From Amycolatopsis rifamycinica (lineage in GTDB: Bacteria; Actinomycetota; Actinomycetes; Mycobacteriales; Pseudonocardiaceae), in contig NZ_JMQI01000014.1 of NCBI RefSeq assembly GCF_000695625.1, positions 160,338 to 224,337 on the forward strand: a stretch of DNA of 64,000 nucleotides, in the 5' to 3' direction. Position numbers and translations under genes: made by a program. The notes under the pieces are model-generated. The model searched no databases and was not told the DNA's origin. It worked only from the letters and a program-made list of their open reading frames with translations. This document shows positions 47,597 to 55,631 of this stretch, one piece after another (positions within the stretch are counted from its first letter, which is position 1; each line of letters begins with the position of its first letter).

Positions 47597-47683
47597 TCAG
47601 CGAACGGGTACGCAGAGAGCGCTGGCGACCCGCAGGAGATCGACGTGGCGGCGGGCCACGAGCAGAACACCGGCATGAGTCAC
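47597..47683 (-). CDS. Cysteine-operon leader peptide
   Basis: A 28-residue peptide starting at GTG 47683. Its core RRHVDLLRVASALC, basic then hydrophobic with one Cys five residues from the end, resembles leader peptides found upstream of actinobacterial sulfur-assimilation genes. In such systems stalling at Cys codons when cysteine is scarce opens the downstream ribosome binding site; here a hairpin burying the sirA Shine-Dalgarno follows. A TTGACA-like -35 lies upstream at 47770-47765 (reverse strand). The start codon has no strong ribosome binding site, so a start a few codons upstream is possible. Confidence 0.75.
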   Translation of the reverse strand: MTHAGVLLVARRHVDLLRVASALCVPVR

Positions 47684-47943
47684 GGCGTCAGCGTGCCACG
47701 CGTCCACAATGTGGTCCAGGCCTGCCCAGATGGTGGGAGAAGGGTCACGTACCTGCGGAAACCGTGTCAACCGCCGTGTGCGGGCGGTCTTTCGGACTCG
47801 ACCCACTCCATGCGAAGTACTTCAGATGTACTGGTTTGCCGAGGGGAACCGGGGTAGCGGCCAAACTCCCGGTGACGTGAACAGGGGTTGACCCGATCGG
47901 CCCCTCGAGGCGACCGGCCGTGACCGGGTGGACAATTCACCCC

Positions 47944-49161
47944 GTGCCCGAGCTGCGTTCCGACCCCGCCACCCCGACCGATCCGGCGTTGCCGGAAAGC
48001 GCGCTGAAGGGGCTCGGCAGCAGAGCGTTCGGGGTGTACGTGCACGTCCCGTTCTGCGCCACGCGCTGCGGGTACTGCGACTTCAACACCTACACCGCCG
48101 GCGAGCTGGAGACCGGTTCGTCGCCGCAGTCCTGGCTCGAAGGACTGCGGCGCGAGCTGGAGCTCGCCGCGCGGGTGCTCGTCGTGCCGCCCGCCGCCGA
48201 CACCGTGTTCGTCGGCGGCGGCACGCCGTCGCTGCTGGGTGCGGACGGGCTGCGCTCGGTGCTCGACGCCGTCCGCGACGTCTTCGGGCTGGCGCCCGGG
48301 GCCGAGGTGACCACGGAGTCGAACCCGGAGTCGACGTCGCCGGAGTTCTTCGCCGGGATCCGCGAAGCCGGCTACACGCGCGTGTCGCTGGGCATGCAGT
48401 CGGCCGCGTCGCACGTGCTGAAGATCCTCGACCGCGTGCACACCCCGGGGCGTCCCGGGCAGGCCGCCGCCGAAGCCCGCGCGGCCGGGTTCGAGCACGT
48501 GAACCTCGACGTGATCTACGGCACGCCGGGGGAGCGCGCCGACGACCTGCGCGCGACGCTCGACGCCGTGCTCGCCGCCGGCGTCGACCACGTCTCGGCG
48601 TACGCGCTGATCGTCGAGGAGGGCACGGCGCTCGCTCGCCGCGTGCGCCGCGGCGAGCTGCCCGCGCCGGACGACGACGTGCTGGCGGCGGACTACGAGA
48701 TGATCGACGCCACGCTGTCCGCAGCGGGGCTGCGCTGGTACGAGGTGTCGAACTGGGCGGCCTCGGACGCGGCCCGCTGCCGCCACAACCTCGGCTACTG
48801 GCGGGGCGACGACTGGTGGGGCGCCGGTCCGGGCGCGCACAGCCACGTCGGCGGGGTGCGCTGGTGGAACGTCAAGCACCCGGCGCGCTACGCCGCGCTG
48901 CTGGCCGAAGGAAACTCGCCGGCGGGCGGGCGCGAGGTGCTCACCGAAGACGACCAGCACCTCGAGCGGATCATGCTCGAACTGCGCGTCGCCGAGGGAC
49001 TGCCGCTCGACGTGCTCGACGAGCCCGGGCTGGCCGAGGCCCGCGCGGCCGCGGCCGAGGGCCTGCTCGATCCGTCCGCTTTGGACTCCCGGGGCCGGGC
49101 CGTGCTCACCGACCGCGGCCGGCTGCTGGCCGACGGGGTAGTCCGCCGCCTCGCCGGCTAG
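47944..49161 (+). CDS. hemW: Radical SAM heme chaperone HemW
   Basis: A 405-residue radical SAM protein once called oxygen-independent coproporphyrinogen oxidase-like. The cluster motif CATRCGYCDFNTY lies near residue 39 after FGVYVHVPF, followed by VFVGGGTPSLL and the HemW-type C-terminus with VLTEDDQHLERIMLELRV. It delivers heme to membrane proteins. I use GTG at 47944 with ACAATTC just upstream in a leaderless-like arrangement; GTG at 47920 is an alternative. Divergent from the sulfur operon. Confidence 0.93.
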   Translation: MPELRSDPATPTDPALPESALKGLGSRAFGVYVHVPFCATRCGYCDFNTYTAGELETGSSPQSWLEGLRRELELAARVLVVPPAADTVFVGGGTPSLLGADGLRSVLDAVRDVFGLAPGAEVTTESNPESTSPEFFAGIREAGYTRVSLGMQSAASHVLKILDRVHTPGRPGQAAAEARAAGFEHVNLDVIYGTPGERADDLRATLDAVLAAGVDHVSAYALIVEEGTALARRVRRGELPAPDDDVLAADYEMIDATLSAAGLRWYEVSNWAASDAARCRHNLGYWRGDDWWGAGPGAHSHVGGVRWWNVKHPARYAALLAEGNSPAGGREVLTEDDQHLERIMLELRVAEGLPLDVLDEPGLAEARAAAAEGLLDPSALDSRGRAVLTDRGRLLADGVVRRLAG

Positions 49162-49220
49162 GGATTAAAACCAGGGACCCGCTCGTTGCTTGTATTCAGC
49201 AACGACTTTGAGGAGGCCCC

Positions 49221-50141
49221 ATGGCGCGCGCGGTCAGGTTCGACGAGTACGGCGACGTGGAGGTTCTCCGGGTCGAGGACGTCCCCCGGCCGGTGCCGGG
49301 ACCGGGTCAGGTGCTCGTCGAGGTGCGGGCCGCCGGGATCAACCCGGGCGAAGCCGCCATTCGCCAGGGTTCCTTGCACTCGCGTTTTCCCGCGACGTTC
49401 CCTTCGGGGCAGGGCAGCGACTTCGCCGGGGTTGTCGCTTCGCTCGGCGAAGGCGTCTCGGACGTCGTCGTCGGCGACGAGGTGATCGGGTTCGTCGACA
49501 CGCGGTCGAGCCACGCCGAGTTCGTCGTCGCGGAGGCCGCGAACCTCACGCCGCGGCCCGACGGGGTGCCGTGGGAGGTCGCCGGCTCGCTGTTCGTCGC
49601 CGGCACCACCGCGTACGCGGTGGTGAGCGCAGTGTGCCCGCGCGAAGGGGAGACCGTCGTCATCTCGGGAGCGGCGGGCGGGGTGGGCTCGCTCGCGGTC
49701 CAGCTGGCGAAGCTGGCCGGCGCCACAGTGATCGGCCTGGCCGGCGAGGCGAACCACGACTGGCTGCGCGAGCTCGGCGTCATCCCGGTCTCCTACGGCG
49801 AGGACGTGCTGTCGCGGATTCGCGACACCGCGCCGGACGGCGTGCACGCGTTCGTCGACACCTTCGGCTCCGGGTACGTGGAACTGGCCCTGCACCTGGG
49901 CATCCACCCCGGGCGGATCAACACGATCATCGACTTCGCGGCGGCGGAGAAGTACAACGTGAAGACCGACGGCAACGGGGCCGCGGCGTCCGCCGACGTG
50001 CTGCGCGAGCTGGGCCTGCTGCTGGACAAGGGCCTGCTGACGCTGCCGATCGCCCGCGTGTACCCGCTGGACGAGGTCCGGGACGCCTACCGGGAGCTGG
50101 AGCAGCGGCACACGCGCGGCAAGATCGTGCTGCGGCCCTAG
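49221..50141 (+). CDS. NADP-dependent quinone oxidoreductase (MDR family)
   Basis: A 306-residue zinc-free MDR protein: VEVRAAGINPGEAAIRQG, GSDFAGVVASLGEGVS, and ETVVISGAAGGVGSLAVQLAKLAGATVIG for NADPH. It probably reduces quinones or enones. ATG at 49221 follows TTGAGGAGG. It ends at CTAG shared with the convergent TetR gene, and is the type of enzyme TetR regulators often control. Confidence 0.92.
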   Translation: MARAVRFDEYGDVEVLRVEDVPRPVPGPGQVLVEVRAAGINPGEAAIRQGSLHSRFPATFPSGQGSDFAGVVASLGEGVSDVVVGDEVIGFVDTRSSHAEFVVAEAANLTPRPDGVPWEVAGSLFVAGTTAYAVVSAVCPREGETVVISGAAGGVGSLAVQLAKLAGATVIGLAGEANHDWLRELGVIPVSYGEDVLSRIRDTAPDGVHAFVDTFGSGYVELALHLGIHPGRINTIIDFAAAEKYNVKTDGNGAAASADVLRELGLLLDKGLLTLPIARVYPLDEVRDAYRELEQRHTRGKIVLRP

Positions 50142-50842
50142 TTTTTCTTCGCGAGCGCCCTCAACCCGGCGAGGAACGTCTCGAGGGCGAACTCGAGGCG
50201 TTCCTTCGCCGTCTCCGCGGAGAAGAACTCGCCGATGTGCAGCATGTTGGGGAACGCCTCGGCGGGCAGTGACCGCATGTACGCCACCATCTGCTCGCCG
50301 CGTTCGCCGGCCTTCGCCTGGTCGATCTCGCCCCAGGTCCAGCCGCTGGCTTCGTAGGCGTACGCCTTCGCGTAGAGGGAAAGCGCGTCGCTCGCGTACG
50401 CCGCCTGCTTGAGCGTCAATCCGCCCGCGCGGAGCAGGGCGAGCATCGCCTCGCCCAGCTTCAGCGTGTTGGGCGTGACCGGCACGGCGATCTCCCACGC
50501 GATCCGCGCGAAGCCGCGGTGCGCGGCCAGCGCGTGGATCTGGTCGCGGAGGAGCTCCTTGACCTGCTCGTCCCAGCGCGCCGGGTCCGGCTCGGGGAGC
50601 AGCACGTCGGCGAGCACGGTGTCGAGCATCAGCTCCGCCAGTTCTTCCTTGCCGGAGACGTGCGCGTAGAGCGACGCGGGCCCGGTCTCCAGTTCCTGGG
50701 CGATCCGCCGCATGGTGACCGCGTCGAACCCTTCGTCGTCCAAGACGATCAAGGCCGCTCGCACGATCGAGGCCTGGGAGAGGGCGGGTTTCGCGGCGCG
50801 GCGGCGGGGGGCGCTGCGCCACGGCGGTGGGGGAACAGTCAC
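50138..50842 (-). CDS. TetR/AcrR family transcriptional regulator (TetR_C type)
   Basis: A 234-residue repressor. After a Pro/Arg-rich N-terminus the HTH reads SQASIVRAALIVLDDEGFDAVTMRRIAQELETGPASLYAHVSGKEELAELML. A helical ligand-binding domain follows to the end. The GTG at 50842 has no Shine-Dalgarno, but TACAGT lies six bases upstream, so the mRNA may be leaderless. Its upstream region holds four GAAC elements spaced exactly 18 bp apart, the likely operators, shared with the divergent SnoaL-like gene. Confidence 0.93.
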   Translation of the reverse strand: MTVPPPPWRSAPRRRAAKPALSQASIVRAALIVLDDEGFDAVTMRRIAQELETGPASLYAHVSGKEELAELMLDTVLADVLLPEPDPARWDEQVKELLRDQIHALAAHRGFARIAWEIAVPVTPNTLKLGEAMLALLRAGGLTLKQAAYASDALSLYAKAYAYEASGWTWGEIDQAKAGERGEQMVAYMRSLPAEAFPNMLHIGEFFSAETAKERLEFALETFLAGLRALAKKN

Positions 50843-50843
50843 C

Positions 50844-50910
50844 CGAACACTGTACTTGACGCGAACAGCGTTCGAGAGTAGAACGGTGTTTGTAGGACGA
50901 ACGGCGTTCG
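50844..50910. promoter_or_regulatory. Array of four operators at 18-bp steps
   Basis: GAAC elements begin at 50845, 50863, 50881 and 50899, an exact 18-bp period. The second and fourth are full dyads, CGAACAGCGTTCG and CGAACGGCGTTCG; the first and third are weaker (GAACACTGTAC, GAACGGTGTTT). They fill the whole 79-bp gap between the divergent TetR and SnoaL-like genes. Confidence 0.82.
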
Positions 50911-50921
50911 AGGGGGATGCG

Positions 50922-51335
50922 ATGAGTGCTACTGCCGAAGCTGATGTCCGTGATGTGCTCGGTCGGCTTGTCGACGCGTGGAACTCCGGTGATGCCGCCG
51001 CGTACGGGCGGCTGTTCACCGAGGACGCGGACTACGTCACCTACTTCGGAAGGAACCTGCCCGGCCGGGAGACGATCGAGGGCTCGCACCGGGCTCTGTT
51101 CGAGGGGCCGCTGAAGGGGTCGAAGCTCACGGGGTCGCTGGGCGGCGAGGCGAAGGTGCGGTTCGTCCGGCCGGACGTCGCCGTGGTCGTCGTCGGCGGC
51201 GGTTCGTCGCTGACCGGGTCGGAGGTCGCCGACGCGGGGCGCGAGTCGACCGTTTCGTTCGTGCTCGTCCGGGAGGAGGGCGAGTGGCTGATCACGGCGT
51301 TCCAGAACACGCGGGTTTCGGATCCACGCGGGTGA
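50922..51335 (+). CDS. SgcJ/EcaC-type SnoaL-like NTF2-fold protein
   Basis: A 137-residue NTF2-fold protein: VLGRLVDAWNSGDAAAYGRLFTEDADYVTYFGRN is the N-terminal signature and VSFVLVREEGEWLITAFQNTRV the C-terminal sheet, as in the SgcJ/EcaC oxidoreductase-like family. No specific reaction is assigned. ATG at 50922 follows GAGGGGG. It lies directly after the four-operator array and overlaps the next gene's GTG by four bases. Confidence 0.88.
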   Translation: MSATAEADVRDVLGRLVDAWNSGDAAAYGRLFTEDADYVTYFGRNLPGRETIEGSHRALFEGPLKGSKLTGSLGGEAKVRFVRPDVAVVVVGGGSSLTGSEVADAGRESTVSFVLVREEGEWLITAFQNTRVSDPRG

Positions 51336-51664
51336 AAACGCTTGCGGAGGCGTCGGGGGTGGTGGCCCGGCCGCCCGCGGAGGTGTTCGAGCGGCTGCGG
51401 CGGAAGCTGGGTGGCGGCCACCCGATGCGGATGGAGGTCGACCGGGAGCGGGGGTTCGTCGCGGTGCAGGGCGGCTGGTGGTACCGCGGCGAGTACCGCG
51501 TCACGGCCGATCCGGCGGGGGCGCGCGTCGAGCACCGGGTGATCAACGCGGCTTCGCGCGGGCGGTGGGGCGTGCCGCTGGCGAACCGGTTCTTCGTCGG
51601 CTTTCGGAGGGAGGTGACGGCCGGGTTCGGGAGGTTGCTCGCGGAACTGGGTACACCTGAGTAG
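51332..51664 (+). CDS. SRPBCC-fold (START-like) protein
   Basis: A 110-residue helix-grip protein. ASGVVARPPAEVFERLRRKL is the first strand-helix, then RGEYRVTADPAGARVEHRVINA and a C-terminal helix FFVGFRREVTAGFGRLLAEL. Such proteins bind hydrophobic ligands or act as cyclases. GTG at 51332 overlaps the stop of the SnoaL-like gene, so it belongs to the TetR-controlled unit. Confidence 0.8.
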   Translation: MKTLAEASGVVARPPAEVFERLRRKLGGGHPMRMEVDRERGFVAVQGGWWYRGEYRVTADPAGARVEHRVINAASRGRWGVPLANRFFVGFRREVTAGFGRLLAELGTPE

Positions 51665-51694
51665 CCGCGTGCCGATTTTGGCGCGTAGGGTGAC

Positions 51695-51713
51695 TTAGGT
51701 AAGCCTTACTGAT
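51695..51713. promoter_or_regulatory. Iron box (IdeR/DmdR type)
   Basis: TTAGGTAAGCCTTACTGAT agrees with the IdeR consensus at about 13 of 19 positions, with the dyad GTAAG-C-CTTAC at its centre. It lies 14 bases upstream of the siderophore-interacting protein start and just downstream of a TAGGGT -10-like box, a typical position for iron-dependent repression. Confidence 0.75.
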
Positions 51714-51727
51714 GGTTGGAGTGGCCG

Positions 51728-52540
51728 ATGGCTGAAGCACCCCGGCGGTCCGGGCGTCCCGCGGCGCGGCTGCGGGTGCTGCGGACCGAGCGGCTGACCC
51801 CGCACATGATCCGGATCGTCGCGGGCGGCGAGGGGATCGCGCAGTTCACGCCGAACGAGTTCACCGACGCCTACGTGAAGGTGCTGTTCAAGGTGCCCGG
51901 CGTCGAGTACCCGGAGCCGTTCGACGTCCAGGAGTGCCGGGCGACCATGCCGCGCGAGCACTGGCCGCGGCAGCGCTCCTACACCGTCCGCGCGTTCGAC
52001 CCCCAGGCCGGCGAGCTCGTCCTCGACTTCGTCCACCACGGCGACGAGGGCATCGCGGGCCCGTGGGCGGCCTCGGCCCAGCCGGGTGACGAGCTGCTGG
52101 TGCTCGGTCCGGGCGGCGCGTACGCGCCCGGCACCGAAGCGGACTGGCACCTGCTGGCCGGAGACGAAAGCGCGTTGCCGGCGATCGCGGCGTCGCTCGA
52201 AGCGCTGCCCGCGGGAGTCCCGGCGCACGCGGTGATCCTGGTCGAAAACGAAGACGAGCAGCAGCCCCTGGTCACGAAGGCGGACGCGCAGATCACCTGG
52301 CTGCACCGGGCCTCCGGCGGCGACGTCGCGGCCGCGGTGCGCGAGCTGCCGTGGCGCGAAGGCGTCGTCCAGGCGTTCGTCCACGGCGAGGCGGGGTTCG
52401 TGCGCGAGCTGCGGCGGTATCTGCTCGACGAGCGCGGGGTGCGGCGCGAGCTGCTGTCGATTTCCGGCTACTGGCGCTACGGGAAGAACGACGAAGCGTG
52501 GCGTGAGGAGAAGGCGGCCGAGCGGGCGCGGGAGAAGTAG
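51728..52540 (+). CDS. Siderophore-interacting protein (FAD-dependent ferric reductase, ViuB family)
   Basis: A 270-residue flavoprotein that reduces ferric siderophores to release iron. The FAD site has P-R-Q-R-S-Y-T-V-R-A-F-D in the form WPRQRSYTVRAFD, then FVHHGDEGIAGPWAASAQPGD; the SIP domain has HLLAGDESALPAIAA and the C-terminal LLSISGYWRYGKNDEAWREEK. ATG at 51728 with GGAG seven bases upstream is preferred to the TTG at 51716. The iron box upstream supports the role. Confidence 0.93.
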   Translation: MAEAPRRSGRPAARLRVLRTERLTPHMIRIVAGGEGIAQFTPNEFTDAYVKVLFKVPGVEYPEPFDVQECRATMPREHWPRQRSYTVRAFDPQAGELVLDFVHHGDEGIAGPWAASAQPGDELLVLGPGGAYAPGTEADWHLLAGDESALPAIAASLEALPAGVPAHAVILVENEDEQQPLVTKADAQITWLHRASGGDVAAAVRELPWREGVVQAFVHGEAGFVRELRRYLLDERGVRRELLSISGYWRYGKNDEAWREEKAAERAREK

Positions 52541-52549
52541 CCTCGCGGC

Positions 52550-53779
52550 ATGGCGGATTTCGAGGTGGACGTCGACCCGGCCGAGGCCGGCTTCGACGCG
52601 GCGCGGTTGTCCCGGATCGACGCGCATTGCGACCGGTATGTCGAGGACGGCCGGTTGCCGGGCTGGCTCGCGGTGGTGAGCAGGCACGGCCGGATCGTCC
52701 ACGTGGGCCGAGGCGGCTGCCGGGACGTCGAAGGGTCGCTGCCGGTCGAGACGGACACGCTGTGGCGGATCTTCTCGATGACGAAGCCGATCACCTCGGT
52801 CGCGGCGATGATGCTCGCCGAAGAGGGCCTGCTGGAGCTGGACGACCCGATCTCGCGCTGGCTGCCGGAGTTCGCTTCGCCGCGGGTGTACGTCAAGGGG
52901 TCGGCGTTGGCCCCGTCGACCGAACCCGCCACCGAGCCGATCCGCGTGTGGCACCTGCTGACGCACACGGCCGGCCTGACGTACGGTTTCCACCACGGCC
53001 ACCCGGTGGACGCGATCTACCGCGCGGCGGGCTTCGAGTGGGGCACGCCGCCCGGCCTCGACCTGGCTTCCTGCTGCGAACGGTGGGCATCGCTGCCCCT
53101 GCTGTTCCAGCCCGGAACGGAGTGGAACTACTCGATCGCCACCGACGTCCTCGGCCGGCTCGTCGAGGTGGTGTCGGGCCTGCCGCTGGACGAGTTCTTC
53201 GCGACGCGGATCTTCACGCCGCTGGGCATGACGGACACGGGCTTCTTGGCGTCTTCGCCTGCCCGCCTGGCGGCGATGTACGTCCGCGACCCGGCCTCGG
53301 GCCGCGCGGTCCGCAACGACGCGTTCGGCCGCTTGGGAACGGTCACCCCGGACTGCCTCTCGGGCGGCGGCGGCCTGGTGTCCTCGGCACCCGACTACTG
53401 GCGTTTCACGGAGATGCTCCTGCGCGGCGGCGAACTGGACGGCGTCCGCTTGCTGTCCCCGCGCACGGTGACGTTGATGGCGAGCAACCACCTCCCGGGC
53501 CACGTGGACCTGGAGCAGTTCGGCCGCCCCCTGTTCGCCGAGATGCCCTTCGACGGCCACGGCTTCGGCCTGGGCTTCTCAGTCCTGGAAGACCCGGTAA
53601 AGGCCCGCACGTTGTCATCAGCAGGCGAGTTCGCCTGGGGCGGCGCAGCTTCGACGGCGTTCTGGGTGGACCCGGACGAGGACCTGACGGTGGGCTTCTA
53701 CACGCAGCTGCTGCCGTCGAGCACCTACCGCCTGCGGCCCCAGCTGAGGCAGCTGGTCTACCAGGCGCTGGTGGCCTGA
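52550..53779 (+). CDS. Serine hydrolase of the beta-lactamase/class C family
   Basis: A 409-residue esterase or peptidase of the penicillin-binding-protein fold. The SxxK motif is FSMTKPITS (Ser near 77), the second motif is WNYSIATDVLGRL with Tyr-Ser, and HxG-like residues occur near the end. It has no signal peptide, so it acts in the cytoplasm, as the LovD/EstB esterases do. Substrate unknown. Its 3' end overlaps the convergent HsdR-N gene by 22 bases. Confidence 0.92.
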   Translation: MADFEVDVDPAEAGFDAARLSRIDAHCDRYVEDGRLPGWLAVVSRHGRIVHVGRGGCRDVEGSLPVETDTLWRIFSMTKPITSVAAMMLAEEGLLELDDPISRWLPEFASPRVYVKGSALAPSTEPATEPIRVWHLLTHTAGLTYGFHHGHPVDAIYRAAGFEWGTPPGLDLASCCERWASLPLLFQPGTEWNYSIATDVLGRLVEVVSGLPLDEFFATRIFTPLGMTDTGFLASSPARLAAMYVRDPASGRAVRNDAFGRLGTVTPDCLSGGGGLVSSAPDYWRFTEMLLRGGELDGVRLLSPRTVTLMASNHLPGHVDLEQFGRPLFAEMPFDGHGFGLGFSVLEDPVKARTLSSAGEFAWGGAASTAFWVDPDEDLTVGFYTQLLPSSTYRLRPQLRQLVYQALVA

Positions 53780-54921
53780 GCGGCCGCAACGGGTTCGGCC
53801 CCCTGCCCGCGACCGGTGGCGAGGTACCTCGCCACCGTGCCGCGCAGGTGATCGGCGTGCTGGTAGATGTCCTCGACCGCGGCGATCGGCAAGCGGGTCT
53901 CGACCTTGTTCTCGTCGAACACGCCGAGGTACTTCTTCGACCGGTTGAACCACAGCCGCGCGATCGGCTTCCGGTTGTTGTCGTCCAAGAGCACGCCGAA
54001 GTAGGTCTTGGTGTCACGCGCGGCGACCCGCGCCGCGGGCACCTCGCCACAAACGATGGCGCGAACGATCCGGTACCCCTCGAGTTCCTCCTCGGTGGTG
54101 ACCACCCGTTCGTTGTCATCGCTCGAGGCCGCTTCGCCGGCCGGCTCCTGCGGCGGCTGGTCGGGTTGCGCGGTGCTGCCGCTCGAGACGCTCACGTAGG
54201 AGTCGGGCCCGCCGAGCGCGTTCTTCAGCCGGTCGTTGACCTGCTCGTTCAGGAACTGCCGCGTCGCCTTGCTCACCAGCGGGCCGAACTGGTCGCGAAC
54301 CCGCTGGGTGAACGCGCCTTCGTACACCCGTGTCGTCAGGAACTTCACCCACTCGTCCTCGGGCTCCTTGAACTGCGCCGCGAGGATGCGCTTGAGCTGC
54401 CCGATGTACTTCAGTTCGCCCGCTGCGCTGATGACCGAGTCGAGGTCGAAGGACTCCTTCGTGAGCTTGGCCAGTTCGGGCAGCAAGGTGTCGTCGATGT
54501 CGGCGAAGTCCAGCACCAGAAACGGCTTGGCATCCATCCGGTTCGGGGCGTCGAGGTCGGTGTAGAACTCGTACACTTGCCCGTTCGTCAGGATGGCGAT
54601 CCTGGCGTTCGTCACGGCGAAGTACCGGAACAGCTGGGAGGCGTGCTCGATCCGGAGCGGGTCGTTGATCTTCTTGGCCTCGACGAGCACCTGCACCTGA
54701 CCGTTGTGCACGATCGCGTAGTCGATCTTCTCGCCTCGCTTGGTGCCCACATCGGCGGTGAACTCGGGAATGACTTCGGCCGGGTTGAACACGTCGTAAC
54801 CGAGGACGGTGCTGATGAACGGCATCACGAAGGCGTTCTTGGTCGCCTCTTCGGTCTCGATGCCTTCCTTGTGCTTGCGGATCTTCAAGGCAAGTGCCTG
54901 CGCGCGCTCGGCGATATCCAT
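53758..54921 (-). CDS. Type I restriction enzyme R (HsdR N-terminal) domain protein, solitary
   Basis: A 387-residue protein with the HsdR_N nuclease fold. VMPFISTVLGYDVFNPAEVIPEF is the conserved start, GEKIDYAIVHNGQVQVLVEAKK holds the PD-(D/E)xK catalytic residues (Asp, then Glu-x-Lys), and HASQLFRYF follows. No helicase motor, methylase or specificity subunit is nearby. The second half has an Ala/Ser/Glu linker and a domain with YFGVLLDDNNRKPIARLWF near the end that I cannot name. The role may be defence or DNA repair. ATG at 54921. Confidence 0.85.
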   Translation of the reverse strand: MDIAERAQALALKIRKHKEGIETEEATKNAFVMPFISTVLGYDVFNPAEVIPEFTADVGTKRGEKIDYAIVHNGQVQVLVEAKKINDPLRIEHASQLFRYFAVTNARIAILTNGQVYEFYTDLDAPNRMDAKPFLVLDFADIDDTLLPELAKLTKESFDLDSVISAAGELKYIGQLKRILAAQFKEPEDEWVKFLTTRVYEGAFTQRVRDQFGPLVSKATRQFLNEQVNDRLKNALGGPDSYVSVSSGSTAQPDQPPQEPAGEAASSDDNERVVTTEEELEGYRIVRAIVCGEVPAARVAARDTKTYFGVLLDDNNRKPIARLWFNRSKKYLGVFDENKVETRLPIAAVEDIYQHADHLRGTVARYLATGRGQGAEPVAAAQATSAW

Positions 54922-55266
54922 GACGGTGCCGTCCTGTTCGGAAATCAGTCCTGATCTCGAAGATGAAGATCGTCCGGTTACGGGGATGCCTTGCCTAGAT
55001 CGGTTGTTCACTTCCGTCCGTTACGAGCTGCCCGAACGAAATTCCGTTGATCGTTCACGTGCCGTCACGGCGGGTGGAAATCTTCTTCGCTTCCACCGGG
55101 TTCTCGGTCTGCAACCGCAGCTCCTCGCCGGACTCGCGGACTCCGCCGGGAGGGCGAGGGAGCCAGCGAGGACTTCCGTCCCTGCACCGAGGACCAACAG
55201 CCCTTCACGCCGTCCGGCCGTCTGCGGAAGATCGCAGTGTAAGCCCCTTTCGATGGAGGAACGGAC
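54922..55266. promoter_or_regulatory. Intergenic region between the HsdR-N gene and the DUF4342 gene
   Basis: 345 bp between divergent genes. I see no convincing ORF, repeat or operator; the reading frames open here are short and have no conserved pattern. GGAGGAACGG precedes the DUF4342 start. Confidence 0.4.
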
Positions 55267-55560
55267 ATGACGGTCGACAGCCCGGTGACGAAGAAGACCG
55301 AGAACTTCCGCGGCCAGGAACTGGTTGCACGGGTCAAGGAGCTCATCCACCAAGGCAACGTGCGCCGCATCCGGATCAAGAACGACGAAGGGCACATCGT
55401 TCTGGAGATTCCGGTGACGGCGGGGGTCGTGGCCGCCATTGCGGCTCCGGTCGTGACGGCTATCGGCGCGATCGCCGCGCTGGCCAAGGAATGGACCATC
55501 GAGGTCGACCACGTGGCCGCGCCCGTGGAGACGAAACCCGAAGAGGCTGACCGGAACTGA
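55267..55560 (+). CDS. DUF4342 domain-containing protein
   Basis: A 97-residue protein with the DUF4342 pattern: ELVARVKELIHQGNVRRIRIKNDEGHIVLEIPVTAGVV, then a hydrophobic AAIAAPVVTAIGAIAALA helix and TIEVDH. The basic first half and single hydrophobic helix suggest a small membrane-associated protein. Function is not known. ATG at 55267 follows GGAGGAAC. Confidence 0.85.
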   Translation: MTVDSPVTKKTENFRGQELVARVKELIHQGNVRRIRIKNDEGHIVLEIPVTAGVVAAIAAPVVTAIGAIAALAKEWTIEVDHVAAPVETKPEEADRN

Positions 55561-55631
55561 TCCGGCAGTGCCGTGGGGCAGGGGCCGCCTGCCCCACGGC
55601 GATCGCGGCGTCGCGGTCCAGGGCACTACTG

